Positions 16,956 to 25,730 of a stretch of 64,000 nucleotides of DNA are shown here, piece after piece. Below the pieces are notes generated by a model. That model ran no database searches. It was not told the DNA's origin and was given only the letters and a program-made list of their open reading frames with translations. A program made the position numbers and the translations under genes. The first letter of the stretch is position 1. Every line of letters starts with the position of its first letter. This DNA is from Maledivibacter halophilus (GTDB lineage Bacteria; Bacillota; Clostridia; Peptostreptococcales; Caminicellaceae). The DNA lies in contig NZ_FUZT01000011.1 in assembly GCF_900167445.1 (NCBI RefSeq), forward strand, positions 142,195 to 206,194, read 5' to 3'.

Positions 16956-17837
16956 CTACTTTAAAACTTCTAGATCAACTTGCTTAAGTATATATTTCTT
17001 TTCAGATTCTGATAATTCTCTTCTTGGTCTTCTAGAATAACCACCTTTTAAACCCTTTACATCTAGTAGATATTTTAGAATTTGTGTAGGCTTTCCATAT
17101 TCTTCTAACAGATATAATGCAGGCAGCATTTTTTTATATAATTCAAAGGCTTCTTCTCTTTTATTGTTGTTTATTAAATCATATAATGCAACACAATTTT
17201 TTGGTGCAACATTTGATAGCATACTAATCCAGCCATCAGCTCCGATTGCAAATGACTCATATGGTAGGCAATCAGAACCACAAAAAACAGATACATCTTC
17301 TCTAGCTATTATTTGCAATTTTGTTAATTCTGAAATATCTCCTGTAGAATCTTTTACTACTGCTATTTTAGGTAGGGTGAATAGTTTTTCAAAGGTTTCC
17401 TTCTCAATATTAACACCAGCAGAACCAGGATTATTATATACTATTAAAGGTAAATTTGTATTTTCTGTTATATATTTAAAATGTTCAAAAATTTCACCTT
17501 GGCTTGGATGACAATAATAGGGAGGTAAAACCATGGCAATCTGCGCACCAGCAGCCTCAGCTATATTTATCAGTTCAACAACATCCTCACTTCTTTCTCT
17601 TGAAGCACCTACAGCAACGGGTACTCTTCCATCAATATAAGGAATTATAGCCTCCAAAATTTCTTTGTACTCTTTTGTTGATACACTTAAATACTCACTT
17701 GTAGCTCCAAGCACACAAAGACCATGTATGCCCGACTCAATTAAATAATCAACATTTTTTTTCATCGCTTCAAAATCAAATTTTCCTTTTTCATCAAATG
17801 GAGTAACTACTACCGAATACACACCTTTAAATTTCAT
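16956..17837 (-). CDS. DapA-family lyase (dihydrodipicolinate synthase/aldolase superfamily)
   Basis: A 293-residue TIM-barrel class I aldolase/dehydratase. It has the pyruvate-binding motif GATSEYLS, the proton-relay tyrosine in YNNPGSAGV and the Schiff-base lysine in AVVKDSTGD. I placed the start at the ATG 17835-17837 because AAAGGA lies 8 bases upstream; a longer reading would add 41 unlikely residues. It is the first gene of the operon. Family members make DHDP, cleave sialic acid or keto-deoxy sugar acids, or deaminate pyrroline-hydroxycarboxylate. The aldehyde dehydrogenase and FCD regulator point to catabolism, not lysine synthesis. Confidence 0.85.
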   Translation of the reverse strand: MKFKGVYSVVVTPFDEKGKFDFEAMKKNVDYLIESGIHGLCVLGATSEYLSVSTKEYKEILEAIIPYIDGRVPVAVGASRERSEDVVELINIAEAAGAQIAMVLPPYYCHPSQGEIFEHFKYITENTNLPLIVYNNPGSAGVNIEKETFEKLFTLPKIAVVKDSTGDISELTKLQIIAREDVSVFCGSDCLPYESFAIGADGWISMLSNVAPKNCVALYDLINNNKREEAFELYKKMLPALYLLEEYGKPTQILKYLLDVKGLKGGYSRRPRRELSESEKKYILKQVDLEVLK

Positions 17838-17988
17838 AATCATGTTCCTTTCTTTTTTAAATTTATTATAGATAATTGCAAATCTATTAACTACAATAGC
17901 TAGAGACCTTTTGTTTTTCGCATATTTTAGACTATTTCGGAAATTCCACGTATAGTCCAATCATGTTTTAGTCAATAAAATTCAGCAT

Positions 17989-18094
17989 CACTAACCACTT
18001 ATGATTTGTGATTGATTTAAATATATCATGTAAGGAAATCGTTGTCAAGATGTTTTTGCTAAATTTATTACCATATAATCATTTGTGGTTAGTG
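17989..18094 (-). promoter_or_regulatory. Promoter of the DapA/serine-dehydratase operon flanked by 18-bp inverted repeats
   Basis: On the minus strand TTGACA (18043-18048) and TATATT (18020-18025) are 17 bp apart. The promoter lies between cactaaccacttatgatt (17989-18006) and its near-perfect inverted copy aatcatttgtggttagtg (18077-18094). Arm centres are about 88 bp apart, roughly eight helical turns, which suits a looping repressor. The FCD regulator of the operon is the obvious candidate. Confidence 0.7.
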
Positions 18095-18118
18095 TTTTAG
18101 CAAAATTACAATAAAAAA

Positions 18119-18143
18119 TGCCTCACAAAATTTTGTGTAGGCA
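18119..18143 (-). terminator. Intrinsic terminator, minus direction
   Basis: tgcc-cacaaaa pairs with ttttgtg-ggca with small bulges. On the minus strand it is followed by TTTTTTATT. It would stop transcripts leaving the PTS cassette or the transposase relic before the DapA operon promoter. Confidence 0.6.
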
Positions 18144-18312
18144 CTTTATTTAATAACTTGATTGGATATTCATATTCTTTTGGTTCTCTACAGCTAAATA
18201 TTAGCATATCTTCTAAACCTCTATTTTAAAATTTATTCAGTACTCCTAGCCAGAACTCAGCTTACAATATACATCCTTCTGGTTTGGTGTATGTAATTAT
18301 TTAAAAAATAGG

Positions 18313-18530
18313 AGAGTAAAAACAATATAAAATATGTACCTTATAAATACAGAAAATCTCTTATGAAAGATCTAAAAAAAGTATATCCACCCCTTACAAA
18401 TAGAAGAAGCAGAACTTAAATTTTAAAAATTTAAAACTGAATGGGAAGAAAGGTATCCACTAATAATTAAATCTTAGAAGGATAAATGGGAAAACTTACG
18501 ATATACTTCAAATATTACTATGATCTGTCT
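18313..18530 (+). pseudogene. IS256-family transposase fragment
   Basis: Plus-strand translation gives YVPYKYRKSLMKDLKKVY, then after a frame change EAELKF-stop-KFKTEWEERYPLIIKS-stop-KDKWENL. This is the recognisable C-terminal-half pattern of IS256-type (mutator) transposases. Two stops and a frameshift show it is dead. It is the only trace of that element here and has no visible ends. Confidence 0.7.
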
Positions 18531-18560
18531 TAAAATCCACGACATTTGTCGTGGATTTTA
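18531..18560 (-). terminator. Terminator of the mannose-type PTS cassette
   Basis: A perfect palindrome, taaaatccacgaca (18531-18544) with tgtcgtggatttta (18547-18560), lies 18 bp beyond the end of the isomerase gene. The outer AT pairs supply a short T tail on the minus strand. Confidence 0.65.
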
Positions 18561-18578
18561 ATTAATTACACACTCTCT

Positions 18579-19220
18579 TTAATCAAATAGTGCTTTGATA
18601 TAACCTGTGACTTCGTTATCTTTTGCATTAGCAAAGAATAATTCTTTAAATTCTTTATAGTCTAGAATATTTTTTAAATATTTCGTATCCATATTCTTAT
18701 AAGCTTCCAACACTGGATATTGGGATGCAAATTTAATACTTTTATACATTGCTTTTCTACTACGCGCTTCACCTTCGGCATAGATTTTTGGATATCCTCC
18801 TCCAAATCCTTGAGCAAATAGTTTCTCAAATACATACCTCATATTAATTTCAGCACCCCATCCAAAACCTTGACCAAATGGCATACTGATAGCATTACCT
18901 GCATTTACTTGTGTAAATAAATAAGCATCTAACGGTGTATTTACATATCCACATGTAATGTTTGAAAAAGCATTACATGACATTGCTGCACCCTGACCAG
19001 TTCCACACCCAGTTACCACAAAGTCTACTGCTTCACTAGCCAATAGAATACTTGCAATTACACCTAATTGAATATAATTAATTTCATGTTTATCCTTTTC
19101 ACTATACATACCATAATTTTGTACTGTATGTCCTTTTTTCTCTGCTTCTTCTTTTAATATAGAGTATATTAATCTATTTTTATCTGCTTGAGAATCTTCA
19201 TTAATTAATGCGATTTTCAT
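18579..19220 (-). CDS. RpiB/LacA/LacB-family sugar-phosphate isomerase
   Basis: A 213-residue cytoplasmic protein with the family core VDFVVTGCGTGQGAAMSCN, where the Cys is the usual catalytic base, and an early Asp in INEDSQADKNR. It is longer than RpiB (~150) and LacB (~171), with a C-terminal extension from about residue 150. It probably isomerises the aldose phosphate delivered by the PTS into the ketose needed by the transketolase or aldolase of the same cassette. It is the last gene of the operon. Confidence 0.82.
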   Translation of the reverse strand: MKIALINEDSQADKNRLIYSILKEEAEKKGHTVQNYGMYSEKDKHEINYIQLGVIASILLASEAVDFVVTGCGTGQGAAMSCNAFSNITCGYVNTPLDAYLFTQVNAGNAISMPFGQGFGWGAEINMRYVFEKLFAQGFGGGYPKIYAEGEARSRKAMYKSIKFASQYPVLEAYKNMDTKYLKNILDYKEFKELFFANAKDNEVTGYIKALFD

Positions 19221-19234
19221 AATAATCCTTCTTT

Positions 19235-20041
19235 CTAGAATATTCTAATCAATGCACCTAAAATACCAAATAAAATTATACCAGCTAGTACTTTTGATAT
19301 TTTAACATCTTTCTTCAATAAATAGAAAATAAATAAAGTAGTTAATAGAGATAATAAATTAGGCATAATCCCATTGATTGTTTCAAGTAAACTTGTTTCA
19401 TTAAATGTTATTGCTAAAGGTACATTCATTGTTGTTGCAACCATTGCACCAATAACCATTAACCCTAAAATAGACGCCCCTTTGAATAGTTTTTCCATAA
19501 CACCAGACTCTTCTACCTTATTTAGAAAAGAAGTCCCTAATTTATAACCTTCAAATACTAAATAGTAACGTGCTGCAAAGTTAGGAATGTTAAATAATAT
19601 TAAATATAATATAGGTCCAAATATATTACCTTGTAATGCTAATGAACAACCTAATCCAGCAGCAATTACACGTAATGTCCCAAAGAAAAAGGAATCACCA
19701 ATAGCTGATAAAGGTCCCATTAACCCTACTTTTACTGCGTTGATTGAATCAGTATCAAAATCTTTACTATTTGCATTTTGTTCTTCCATTGCTGTAGTAA
19801 TACTCAATAATACAGTGCAGATAAATGGAGTAATATTATTAAATTCCAAATGTCTTTTTAAAGCCTTAGACATTTCTTTCTTGCTATCACTATATAACTT
19901 TCTTAGCACTGGCATTAATGACCATGCCCAACCTAAGTTTAATTGTCTTTCATAATTAAAAGAAGAGTTATAAGCGATGGATCTAAAAAATACCTTTTTC
20001 AATTCCTTTTTTGTAATTTTTTTATTAGAAGTCATCATCAT
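19235..20041 (-). CDS. PTS mannose/fructose/sorbose family EIID
   Basis: A 268-residue membrane component with the EIID hallmarks ITKKELKKVFFRS at the start, FNYERQLNLGWAWSLMPVL and VGLMGPLSAIGDSFFFGTLR in the middle, and two or three hydrophobic helices at the C-terminal end. It overlaps EIIC by 17 bases. With EIIC it forms the sugar channel. Confidence 0.93.
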   Translation of the reverse strand: MMMTSNKKITKKELKKVFFRSIAYNSSFNYERQLNLGWAWSLMPVLRKLYSDSKKEMSKALKRHLEFNNITPFICTVLLSITTAMEEQNANSKDFDTDSINAVKVGLMGPLSAIGDSFFFGTLRVIAAGLGCSLALQGNIFGPILYLILFNIPNFAARYYLVFEGYKLGTSFLNKVEESGVMEKLFKGASILGLMVIGAMVATTMNVPLAITFNETSLLETINGIMPNLLSLLTTLFIFYLLKKDVKISKVLAGIILFGILGALIRIF

Positions 20042-20783
20042 TATCCCCTTTCCCTGCTACTGCAACTTGTTTGTTATTTACAATTAATAAAGCGATAAAG
20101 ATACCTATGCAAGCAATACCTAATACTGGAATTTTTAAATAACTAGCTGCTAGGAATCCTAAGAAGAAGTATGGAGCTAGCTCTTTAGAAATAATCAGCT
20201 TAACTAACATAGCAAAACCTAAAGCTGGTAACATAGATGCTGCTGCAGATAATCCATTCATAATAAATCCAGGAATTATTCCTAATAAAGACTTTATTGT
20301 TGGTCCACCTGCATAGAAACACACACCAACTAATATAGCCATTGGAATTGAATAAGCAAATGTGGATAATACATGCATTCTTGCTACACCCTTATCATTT
20401 CCATCTTCAGCATATTGGTCAGCTTTATGTACAAAGTAACCACGAACAAATGTATAGATAAATTGTTTAACTAATAATGCAAGAGTAGCAATTGGAAGTG
20501 ATAAAGCTACAGCTCCTTCAATTCCTGAACCAGTAGTAATTGCAAATGCAGTACCTAATATACCACCAGTATAAATATCTGGTGGAAAAGCTCCTCCAAT
20601 TGTTAAAGTACCCATGTAAACTAGTTCTAAAGATGCTCCTACTAATAATCCTTGCTGTACATCCCCTAATGCTATACCAACTAATAAACCAGTACATAAC
20701 GGTCTGTCATATTGTGAATATCCAAGTGCATCACCCATGTAAGCAAAAAATGCAATCAATCCTACCAAAATAGCTTGTATCAT
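20025..20783 (-). CDS. PTS mannose/fructose/sorbose family EIIC
   Basis: A 252-residue integral membrane protein with about six to eight helices. It has the EIIC-Man pattern (GLLVGIALGDVQQGLLVGAS, then ELVYMGTLTIGGAFPPD). A strong GAGGAG site precedes the start. It is the channel subunit that presents the sugar for phosphorylation during uptake. The sugar identity is not evident. Confidence 0.92.
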   Translation of the reverse strand: MIQAILVGLIAFFAYMGDALGYSQYDRPLCTGLLVGIALGDVQQGLLVGASLELVYMGTLTIGGAFPPDIYTGGILGTAFAITTGSGIEGAVALSLPIATLALLVKQFIYTFVRGYFVHKADQYAEDGNDKGVARMHVLSTFAYSIPMAILVGVCFYAGGPTIKSLLGIIPGFIMNGLSAAASMLPALGFAMLVKLIISKELAPYFFLGFLAASYLKIPVLGIACIGIFIALLIVNNKQVAVAGKGDNDDDF

Positions 20784-20807
20784 ATTGTTCTCCTCCTTCT
20801 ATAATGT

Positions 20808-21272
20808 TTAAAAATATTTAACAGGATCGTTAGGTACCATACGTAATTCAATACTTTTACCCATATTTTTTAATTCAGTTAATTCTTGTTCATCCTCATC
20901 TGAGAAGTTAATATTATTGTTTGCTGGATGTGGATGAGTTTTATCAGTAGCTTTTAAACCACCAATATTCACAGTTTTAATACGATCCACGGATTTTGCT
21001 AATCGATAAGCATCTACAACTTTATCTACTACGATAAATAAATTATACTTATCAGTTTTGCCATTATTAAGGGCATTAATAGAATCTTCTATACTTTTGA
21101 TAACTAATTTACAGCTAGCAGGTTTTGCTAATCTCAAAGTAGTCCTTTTTAAATCATTAATTACTGCTTCGTCATTGGCAATTAAAATGCAATCTGCACC
21201 TAGATAACCTGTCCATGAAAACGCTACCTGACCATGTAACAAACGATGGTCTACCCTAAGTAATTTAACCAT
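20808..21272 (-). CDS. PTS mannose/fructose/sorbose family EIIB
   Basis: A 154-residue cytoplasmic phosphocarrier. It starts MVKLLRVDHRLLHGQVAFSW, carrying the phosphorylated histidine in RVDHRLLHGQV. I chose the ATG at 21270-21272, which has AGGAGG 8 bases upstream, over a GTG three codons earlier that overlaps that site. It accepts phosphate from EIIA and passes it to the incoming sugar. Confidence 0.92.
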   Translation of the reverse strand: MVKLLRVDHRLLHGQVAFSWTGYLGADCILIANDEAVINDLKRTTLRLAKPASCKLVIKSIEDSINALNNGKTDKYNLFIVVDKVVDAYRLAKSVDRIKTVNIGGLKATDKTHPHPANNNINFSDEDEQELTELKNMGKSIELRMVPNDPVKYF

Positions 21273-21284
21273 TTTCTTCACCTC

Positions 21285-21704
21285 CTAAAAATCACTTTCT
21301 ACATCTGTATTCTCTAAGCAGTCATTGCAAAACACAATAAATTTTTCGCTATTCCTGCAGCAAGAGCGAATGGATTCTTCATTTAAATCATCTTTGTGCA
21401 TTACTAATTCTAATAGTAATCCAAGATTTAAACCACCTACCAAGTAAAATGGATAATCATTTATATATTTCATAAATTCATTATTTACACTCCCACCAAC
21501 TAAATCAGTAATTACTAATAAATTTAAAGTGCTATAATCATGTTCTCTTACTTTCCTTTCGATTAAATCTCTATAGTCAACATTTTGTTGGCTATAAGCA
21601 CAAAGCACCTCAATATTATCATAAATTCCTGCAATCATTTGCAACGAGTCCTTTATCCCATCTGCAAATTTCCCATGTGTTGCAATTAGAATTTTAGTTT
21701 TCAT
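21285..21704 (-). CDS. PTS mannose-family EIIA
   Basis: A 139-residue protein beginning MKTKILIATHGKFADGIKD, with the active-site histidine in ATHG (residue 10). The later motif LNLLVITDLVGGSVNNEF is typical of EIIA-Man. It lies 11 bases after the regulator stop, so regulator and PTS genes appear to share a transcript. Confidence 0.92.
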   Translation of the reverse strand: MKTKILIATHGKFADGIKDSLQMIAGIYDNIEVLCAYSQQNVDYRDLIERKVREHDYSTLNLLVITDLVGGSVNNEFMKYINDYPFYLVGGLNLGLLLELVMHKDDLNEESIRSCCRNSEKFIVFCNDCLENTDVESDF

Positions 21705-21715
21705 TTTCTATCCCC

Positions 21716-24409
21716 TTAATCTTCTTTTTTGTCATCACAATTTATATAGTCATATAAATATGAAATTTCACTTGTTGGAATTTCAATACCATAGTGTTGA
21801 CAAATCTTGTAGAAGCTCTTCTTTATAATGTCAATAAAATTTTTGTGTTTCTTTTCAAAATTCTCAATATTATTACAGTTTTTAATTGGCTCCTTTGTAA
21901 CTAATCTTTCTACCATACAACATATGTGAATGTATAATCCTATGATTGTTCTACCATAAATTCTTTTATTTGATTGTGATTGCATTTGATTTACTGCTTC
22001 TTTTACAAAATTAAGCAATTTTTCTGCATCTAAAATACTTAAACTATCTACTACACTTTCCAATGAAAAACTATAAATTAAGTTTTCAGAAAATATGTCT
22101 AATTCTTCGGCTGTTAAATGTTTACCTATTTTACTTCTAATCATGTCAATATTGAATATAATATCTTCTAATGAAACAAATGGTTTTAGTATATTACTAC
22201 TTGTACAAGTACCTGAGATAAATAATATATTGTATTCTTTAGTTAAATTATCCATAAGCTCCTTTTTAAGCAAATCTTTTTGCTCTAAGGAAATAACATT
22301 TATATCAATCTCCTTAGGTAAATTTTTCACAAATAACTTTTTCATACGATTGGCCATTTTAATTCCATTATCGGAAATAAAAATAATCAAATCCTTTAGA
22401 ATCTTATTTTCTACTAAGGTATATTTAGCAATAGCATTGTTTGAAGCCTTTTTTAATATTGTTTGCATATCTAAATCCTTTAGTGCCATCTGGCCTACTT
22501 CTATGGCCATACGCGTAGAAACATTATTAATAATTCCAATATTACAGTTATCTATAATTTGAAAATGTTCATATAATCGTTCTAAGGAACCCATATCTAC
22601 TAACAATATGATGTCATTTTTAATACTATAACGGTTAATAAAATCCTTTAGACGTTCTGCCATATCTATACAAGATGTACCTAATGCCATATCAAAGGCT
22701 TCAAATACATGGGCTCCAATTAATGCATTTGCTGTTTCTGCCATACTAGTTGCAGTTGAACAGCCATGAGCAATAATAATACATAAATATTTATTTTTAT
22801 TGACAGAATTATTGAAATAAATAAGATTTATCAATAAAATAATTTTACTCATTTCCTCAAATTCAAGTCCTAAATTATTCTTCATTGCAAATCTAATCTT
22901 CTCTACTATCAACTTACTTTGAGGGCTAAATTTTTCTAATTTTTTCAAACAAAGTATCATATCATTTTTTCTATCAGTATGCCATTGTTGGACTTTCTCA
23001 TTAGATGAATTCAATAAATATAAGTAAGATGGAAACAAACTAAAACAGTTTAAAGGAATTGTGACATTATATGAAATTAATACTTTATTTAATATATATT
23101 TAATGCTACTATCTTTATACTGATATCTAAAGTCTCCATAATTACTTAATAGAAAATTGCAGTATTGTGTTATATCTGATATAATTTCACTTATTTTATG
23201 TCCAGTTAAATAATTTGTATTCTTTAAGTAATCTATCACACTATCAAAAAGTTCTAACATTTTCTCAGATTCATCTACTTTTTTATAAGAAGTAACATCT
23301 ACAAAATCAACTTGTTCTGCAATAAAATCCTCTTTGTATCCTTTTAAGATTGACTCAGGCAACTGAAATGCACGTATATAAAGATTCTCTGAATTACTAG
23401 CAGCATTAATTTTAGCACATAAATTTTCAATAATATTCTTCAATTCATCAATGTTGTAATCATAATCTTTCATAAGAAGCATTTTGATCGTTGTTCTACT
23501 AACAAATAAATGCTTTCTTAATTTTAAGGACTGTTTTTTAAAAAGATGGATTACTAACTCTTCTTTCTCATCTAAGGAGCGTTCTTTAAAATTTGGTATA
23601 TAACAAACTACAGGAAAACACTGAATAAAATCATAAATCATTTTTTTATAATAAACTTCATCTACAGACAACACGATTCTAGCATTAAACTCAATATTTT
23701 TATTGGTTTTTATACGCTGAAATACACCTGACTCAATAATCTTAGCTATTTTTTGTTGAACCTTCAATTTTAAATTTTGTGCATGCTGAATAAATACTAT
23801 TCCACCATTACACTTTTCAAAAAGTCCTCTTTCATTTTCTACTCCTAAAAGTTGTTCTAAAATATTTTCACTCTCTAAAAAAACTTTTATTTTGCAAAAT
23901 TTGTTATTTGAATTTAATATTTCACTATCAATAGCATACTCATACATTTCTCTACATAATAGTAACTTGCCTGTCCCTTTCTCTCCATATATAAGTATGG
24001 GAAGGCCATTATTGGGATACTTTAAGGCAGCTTTAACTTGATCAATTACTTTACTTAATGAAGAATCATATCCTATCATTTTCATGAAATTTCGCTTAAT
24101 ACAAACTTGCTCTGATATTGTATTCATAAATTCTTCAATTGATAAGAATACATTTTCTTTCAATAAAACTTGGAATTTTTCTTCAATTACTTTTTTATAT
24201 AAGAAACATACTGGTCTAATTGCAATCTTAATCAATACTCCTTCTTTTACAAAAGCATTTAGGTATTGACTAGCTAAAGACCTTGATATATTTAAGTCAT
24301 TACTTAACACACTTGCAGATAATTTCTCAATATCTGTCATATCGGTATTAATTGTCTTTTTTATACAATAAGATAGAATTTCACTTTTAGTACTTTGCAT
24401 TATTCTCAT
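21716..24409 (-). CDS. LevR-like PTS regulator with degenerate AAA+ domain
   Basis: An 897-residue regulator: N-terminal winged helix (about 1-75), an AAA+-derived domain (about 110-350), a PRD (about 400-520), an EIIA-Man-like domain (about 540-690, with phosphorylatable His in IIAHGCSTATS) and a second PRD (about 780-890, His in GLYIHICCMVERL). Walker A is kept (YGEKGTGK, near 141). The sigma-54 contact loop GAFTGA is missing (LLGVENERGLFE replaces the usual longer segment), and the Walker B position reads GGIVFIQHAQN instead of GGTLFLDE. It therefore probably does not act as a sigma-54 ATPase. PTS phosphorylation of the PRD/EIIA parts likely tunes it to sugar flux. Confidence 0.85.
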   Translation of the reverse strand: MRIMQSTKSEILSYCIKKTINTDMTDIEKLSASVLSNDLNISRSLASQYLNAFVKEGVLIKIAIRPVCFLYKKVIEEKFQVLLKENVFLSIEEFMNTISEQVCIKRNFMKMIGYDSSLSKVIDQVKAALKYPNNGLPILIYGEKGTGKLLLCREMYEYAIDSEILNSNNKFCKIKVFLESENILEQLLGVENERGLFEKCNGGIVFIQHAQNLKLKVQQKIAKIIESGVFQRIKTNKNIEFNARIVLSVDEVYYKKMIYDFIQCFPVVCYIPNFKERSLDEKEELVIHLFKKQSLKLRKHLFVSRTTIKMLLMKDYDYNIDELKNIIENLCAKINAASNSENLYIRAFQLPESILKGYKEDFIAEQVDFVDVTSYKKVDESEKMLELFDSVIDYLKNTNYLTGHKISEIISDITQYCNFLLSNYGDFRYQYKDSSIKYILNKVLISYNVTIPLNCFSLFPSYLYLLNSSNEKVQQWHTDRKNDMILCLKKLEKFSPQSKLIVEKIRFAMKNNLGLEFEEMSKIILLINLIYFNNSVNKNKYLCIIIAHGCSTATSMAETANALIGAHVFEAFDMALGTSCIDMAERLKDFINRYSIKNDIILLVDMGSLERLYEHFQIIDNCNIGIINNVSTRMAIEVGQMALKDLDMQTILKKASNNAIAKYTLVENKILKDLIIFISDNGIKMANRMKKLFVKNLPKEIDINVISLEQKDLLKKELMDNLTKEYNILFISGTCTSSNILKPFVSLEDIIFNIDMIRSKIGKHLTAEELDIFSENLIYSFSLESVVDSLSILDAEKLLNFVKEAVNQMQSQSNKRIYGRTIIGLYIHICCMVERLVTKEPIKNCNNIENFEKKHKNFIDIIKKSFYKICQHYGIEIPTSEISYLYDYINCDDKKED

Positions 24410-24489
24410 TACTCCCTTTAATAAGACCTAATTATATCTAACTTCTGGTGGACTTATGTCAATATAGTAAACACATTTTTTTGAACAAA

Positions 24490-24693
24490 TTATGCAAATT
24501 CTCTAGCTATGTCCTCACATAAATGAGGAGTAATATATCCAAAGGACTCTATACATGCATTATCATAGGGATTTTCCTTGCCACTAAAGGAATGAATAAT
24601 ATTGAGTTTTGAAATATATCTCTTAAATTCTAAACTTGTATATTGGTTTCCAAGGTTACTATGAAGAACTAATCCTTTTTGATTTTTTACCAC
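24490..24693 (-). pseudogene. IS3-family (IS150-like) transposase C-terminal fragment
   Basis: About 67 codons with the rve integrase pattern: LHSNLGNQYTS, then HSFSGKENPYDNACIESF. The conserved aspartate of HSD is Asn here, and the rest of the gene is gone. It sits between the transketolase and the regulator gene, splitting the cassette. A TTGACA (on the minus strand, about 24455-24460) near its end could supply a promoter for the regulator. Confidence 0.8.
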
Positions 24694-24764
24694 TTGAATC
24701 CGTTTCTATTCCTTAGTTTTTTTCATGTAATTACCCTTGTTTTCATAATACTATCTACCTGTTT

Positions 24765-25730
24765 TTACATTAATATCTTTCTATTTTCTAAAACGATTTC
24801 AACAATATCTTTGATATTAATATTGAATATTGTTTTCAAATATTCTTTTGTCCCCACTTCACCAAAACGATCTTTTACCGCAATTATACGTAGAGGTGCT
24901 TTTGCTGGTAATTGTGCCATAACTCCAGCTATCAATTCACCAATACCACCATATTTATTATGGTTTTCAACAGTAACTACAAGTTTATGTGAATTAACTA
25001 CTTCCTTAATTAATTTTTCATCCAGTGGTTTAATAAATAGTAGATCTACAACACTAGTACTTATTCCTTTTCCTTCTAATACTTTGGCAGCTTCTAAACA
25101 ATCAGAAACACTTGGACCTTCACCAATCAAAACAACATCAGTACCTTTTTTAATCCATTGACCTTTTCCATATTCAAAGGTTGATCCTTCTTCATAGATT
25201 ACCGGCACTACCTTTCTAGGCGCACGATTATAGAATATTCCACCATGCTTTGCATAATATTTCAATACCCATACAAAGCTTGTGGCATCACTTGGTGCAA
25301 CTACATTTATAGAAGGAATTGAACGAACAATTGCCAAATCTTCAAACGTTGTATGTGTAGCCCCATTGTATAATGACCAATATCCAGGATCTGATGCATA
25401 GATATGCATGCTCCCTTGTGCAAATCCTAAACTCATAAAGATTTGATCTGTAACTCTTCGTGAAACAAATGGCGCAAAGCTATGAACAAAAGGTTTTATA
25501 CCTACAAATGACATTCCTGAACCTGCAGAAATCATGTTTTGTTCACTAATACCAAAATTCACACTATTTTCTGGATATTTTGAATAAATAAATCCTGCTC
25601 CAGAAGAACTTGCTAGGTCAGCATCACAAACAACTATATCTTTATGTGTTTGAAGTAATTCATCTAAGGTTTCCCCATAGGCTTTACGTATTTCTTTTTC
25701 CTTTCTGCCTTCTACTAGCTTCCAACTCAT
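24765..25730 (-). CDS. Transketolase, C-terminal subunit (cassette 1)
   Basis: A 321-residue subunit carrying the pyrimidine-binding and C-terminal domains of a split transketolase. The TPP-activating glutamate is in FGISEQNM, the substrate-contact region is SFAPFVSRR, and YNGATHTTFEDLA matches the conserved aromatic pocket. Its start overlaps the stop of the N-terminal subunit by one base, so the two are made in equal amounts. It moves a two-carbon ketol from a ketose donor to an aldose acceptor. Confidence 0.9.
   Translation of the reverse strand: MSWKLVEGRKEKEIRKAYGETLDELLQTHKDIVVCDADLASSSGAGFIYSKYPENSVNFGISEQNMISAGSGMSFVGIKPFVHSFAPFVSRRVTDQIFMSLGFAQGSMHIYASDPGYWSLYNGATHTTFEDLAIVRSIPSINVVAPSDATSFVWVLKYYAKHGGIFYNRAPRKVVPVIYEEGSTFEYGKGQWIKKGTDVVLIGEGPSVSDCLEAAKVLEGKGISTSVVDLLFIKPLDEKLIKEVVNSHKLVVTVENHNKYGGIGELIAGVMAQLPAKAPLRIIAVKDRFGEVGTKEYLKTIFNINIKDIVEIVLENRKILM

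Noticed and set aside
22095..22562. Plus-strand open frame of 155 codons opposite the LevR-like gene
   Set aside because: Serine/isoleucine-rich shadow without a start signal; the minus-strand gene has clear domains.
24679..25161. Long plus-strand open frame (160 codons) opposite the transketolase gene
   Set aside because: It is antisense to a well-supported enzyme, has no ribosome binding site and a composition typical of a shadow frame.
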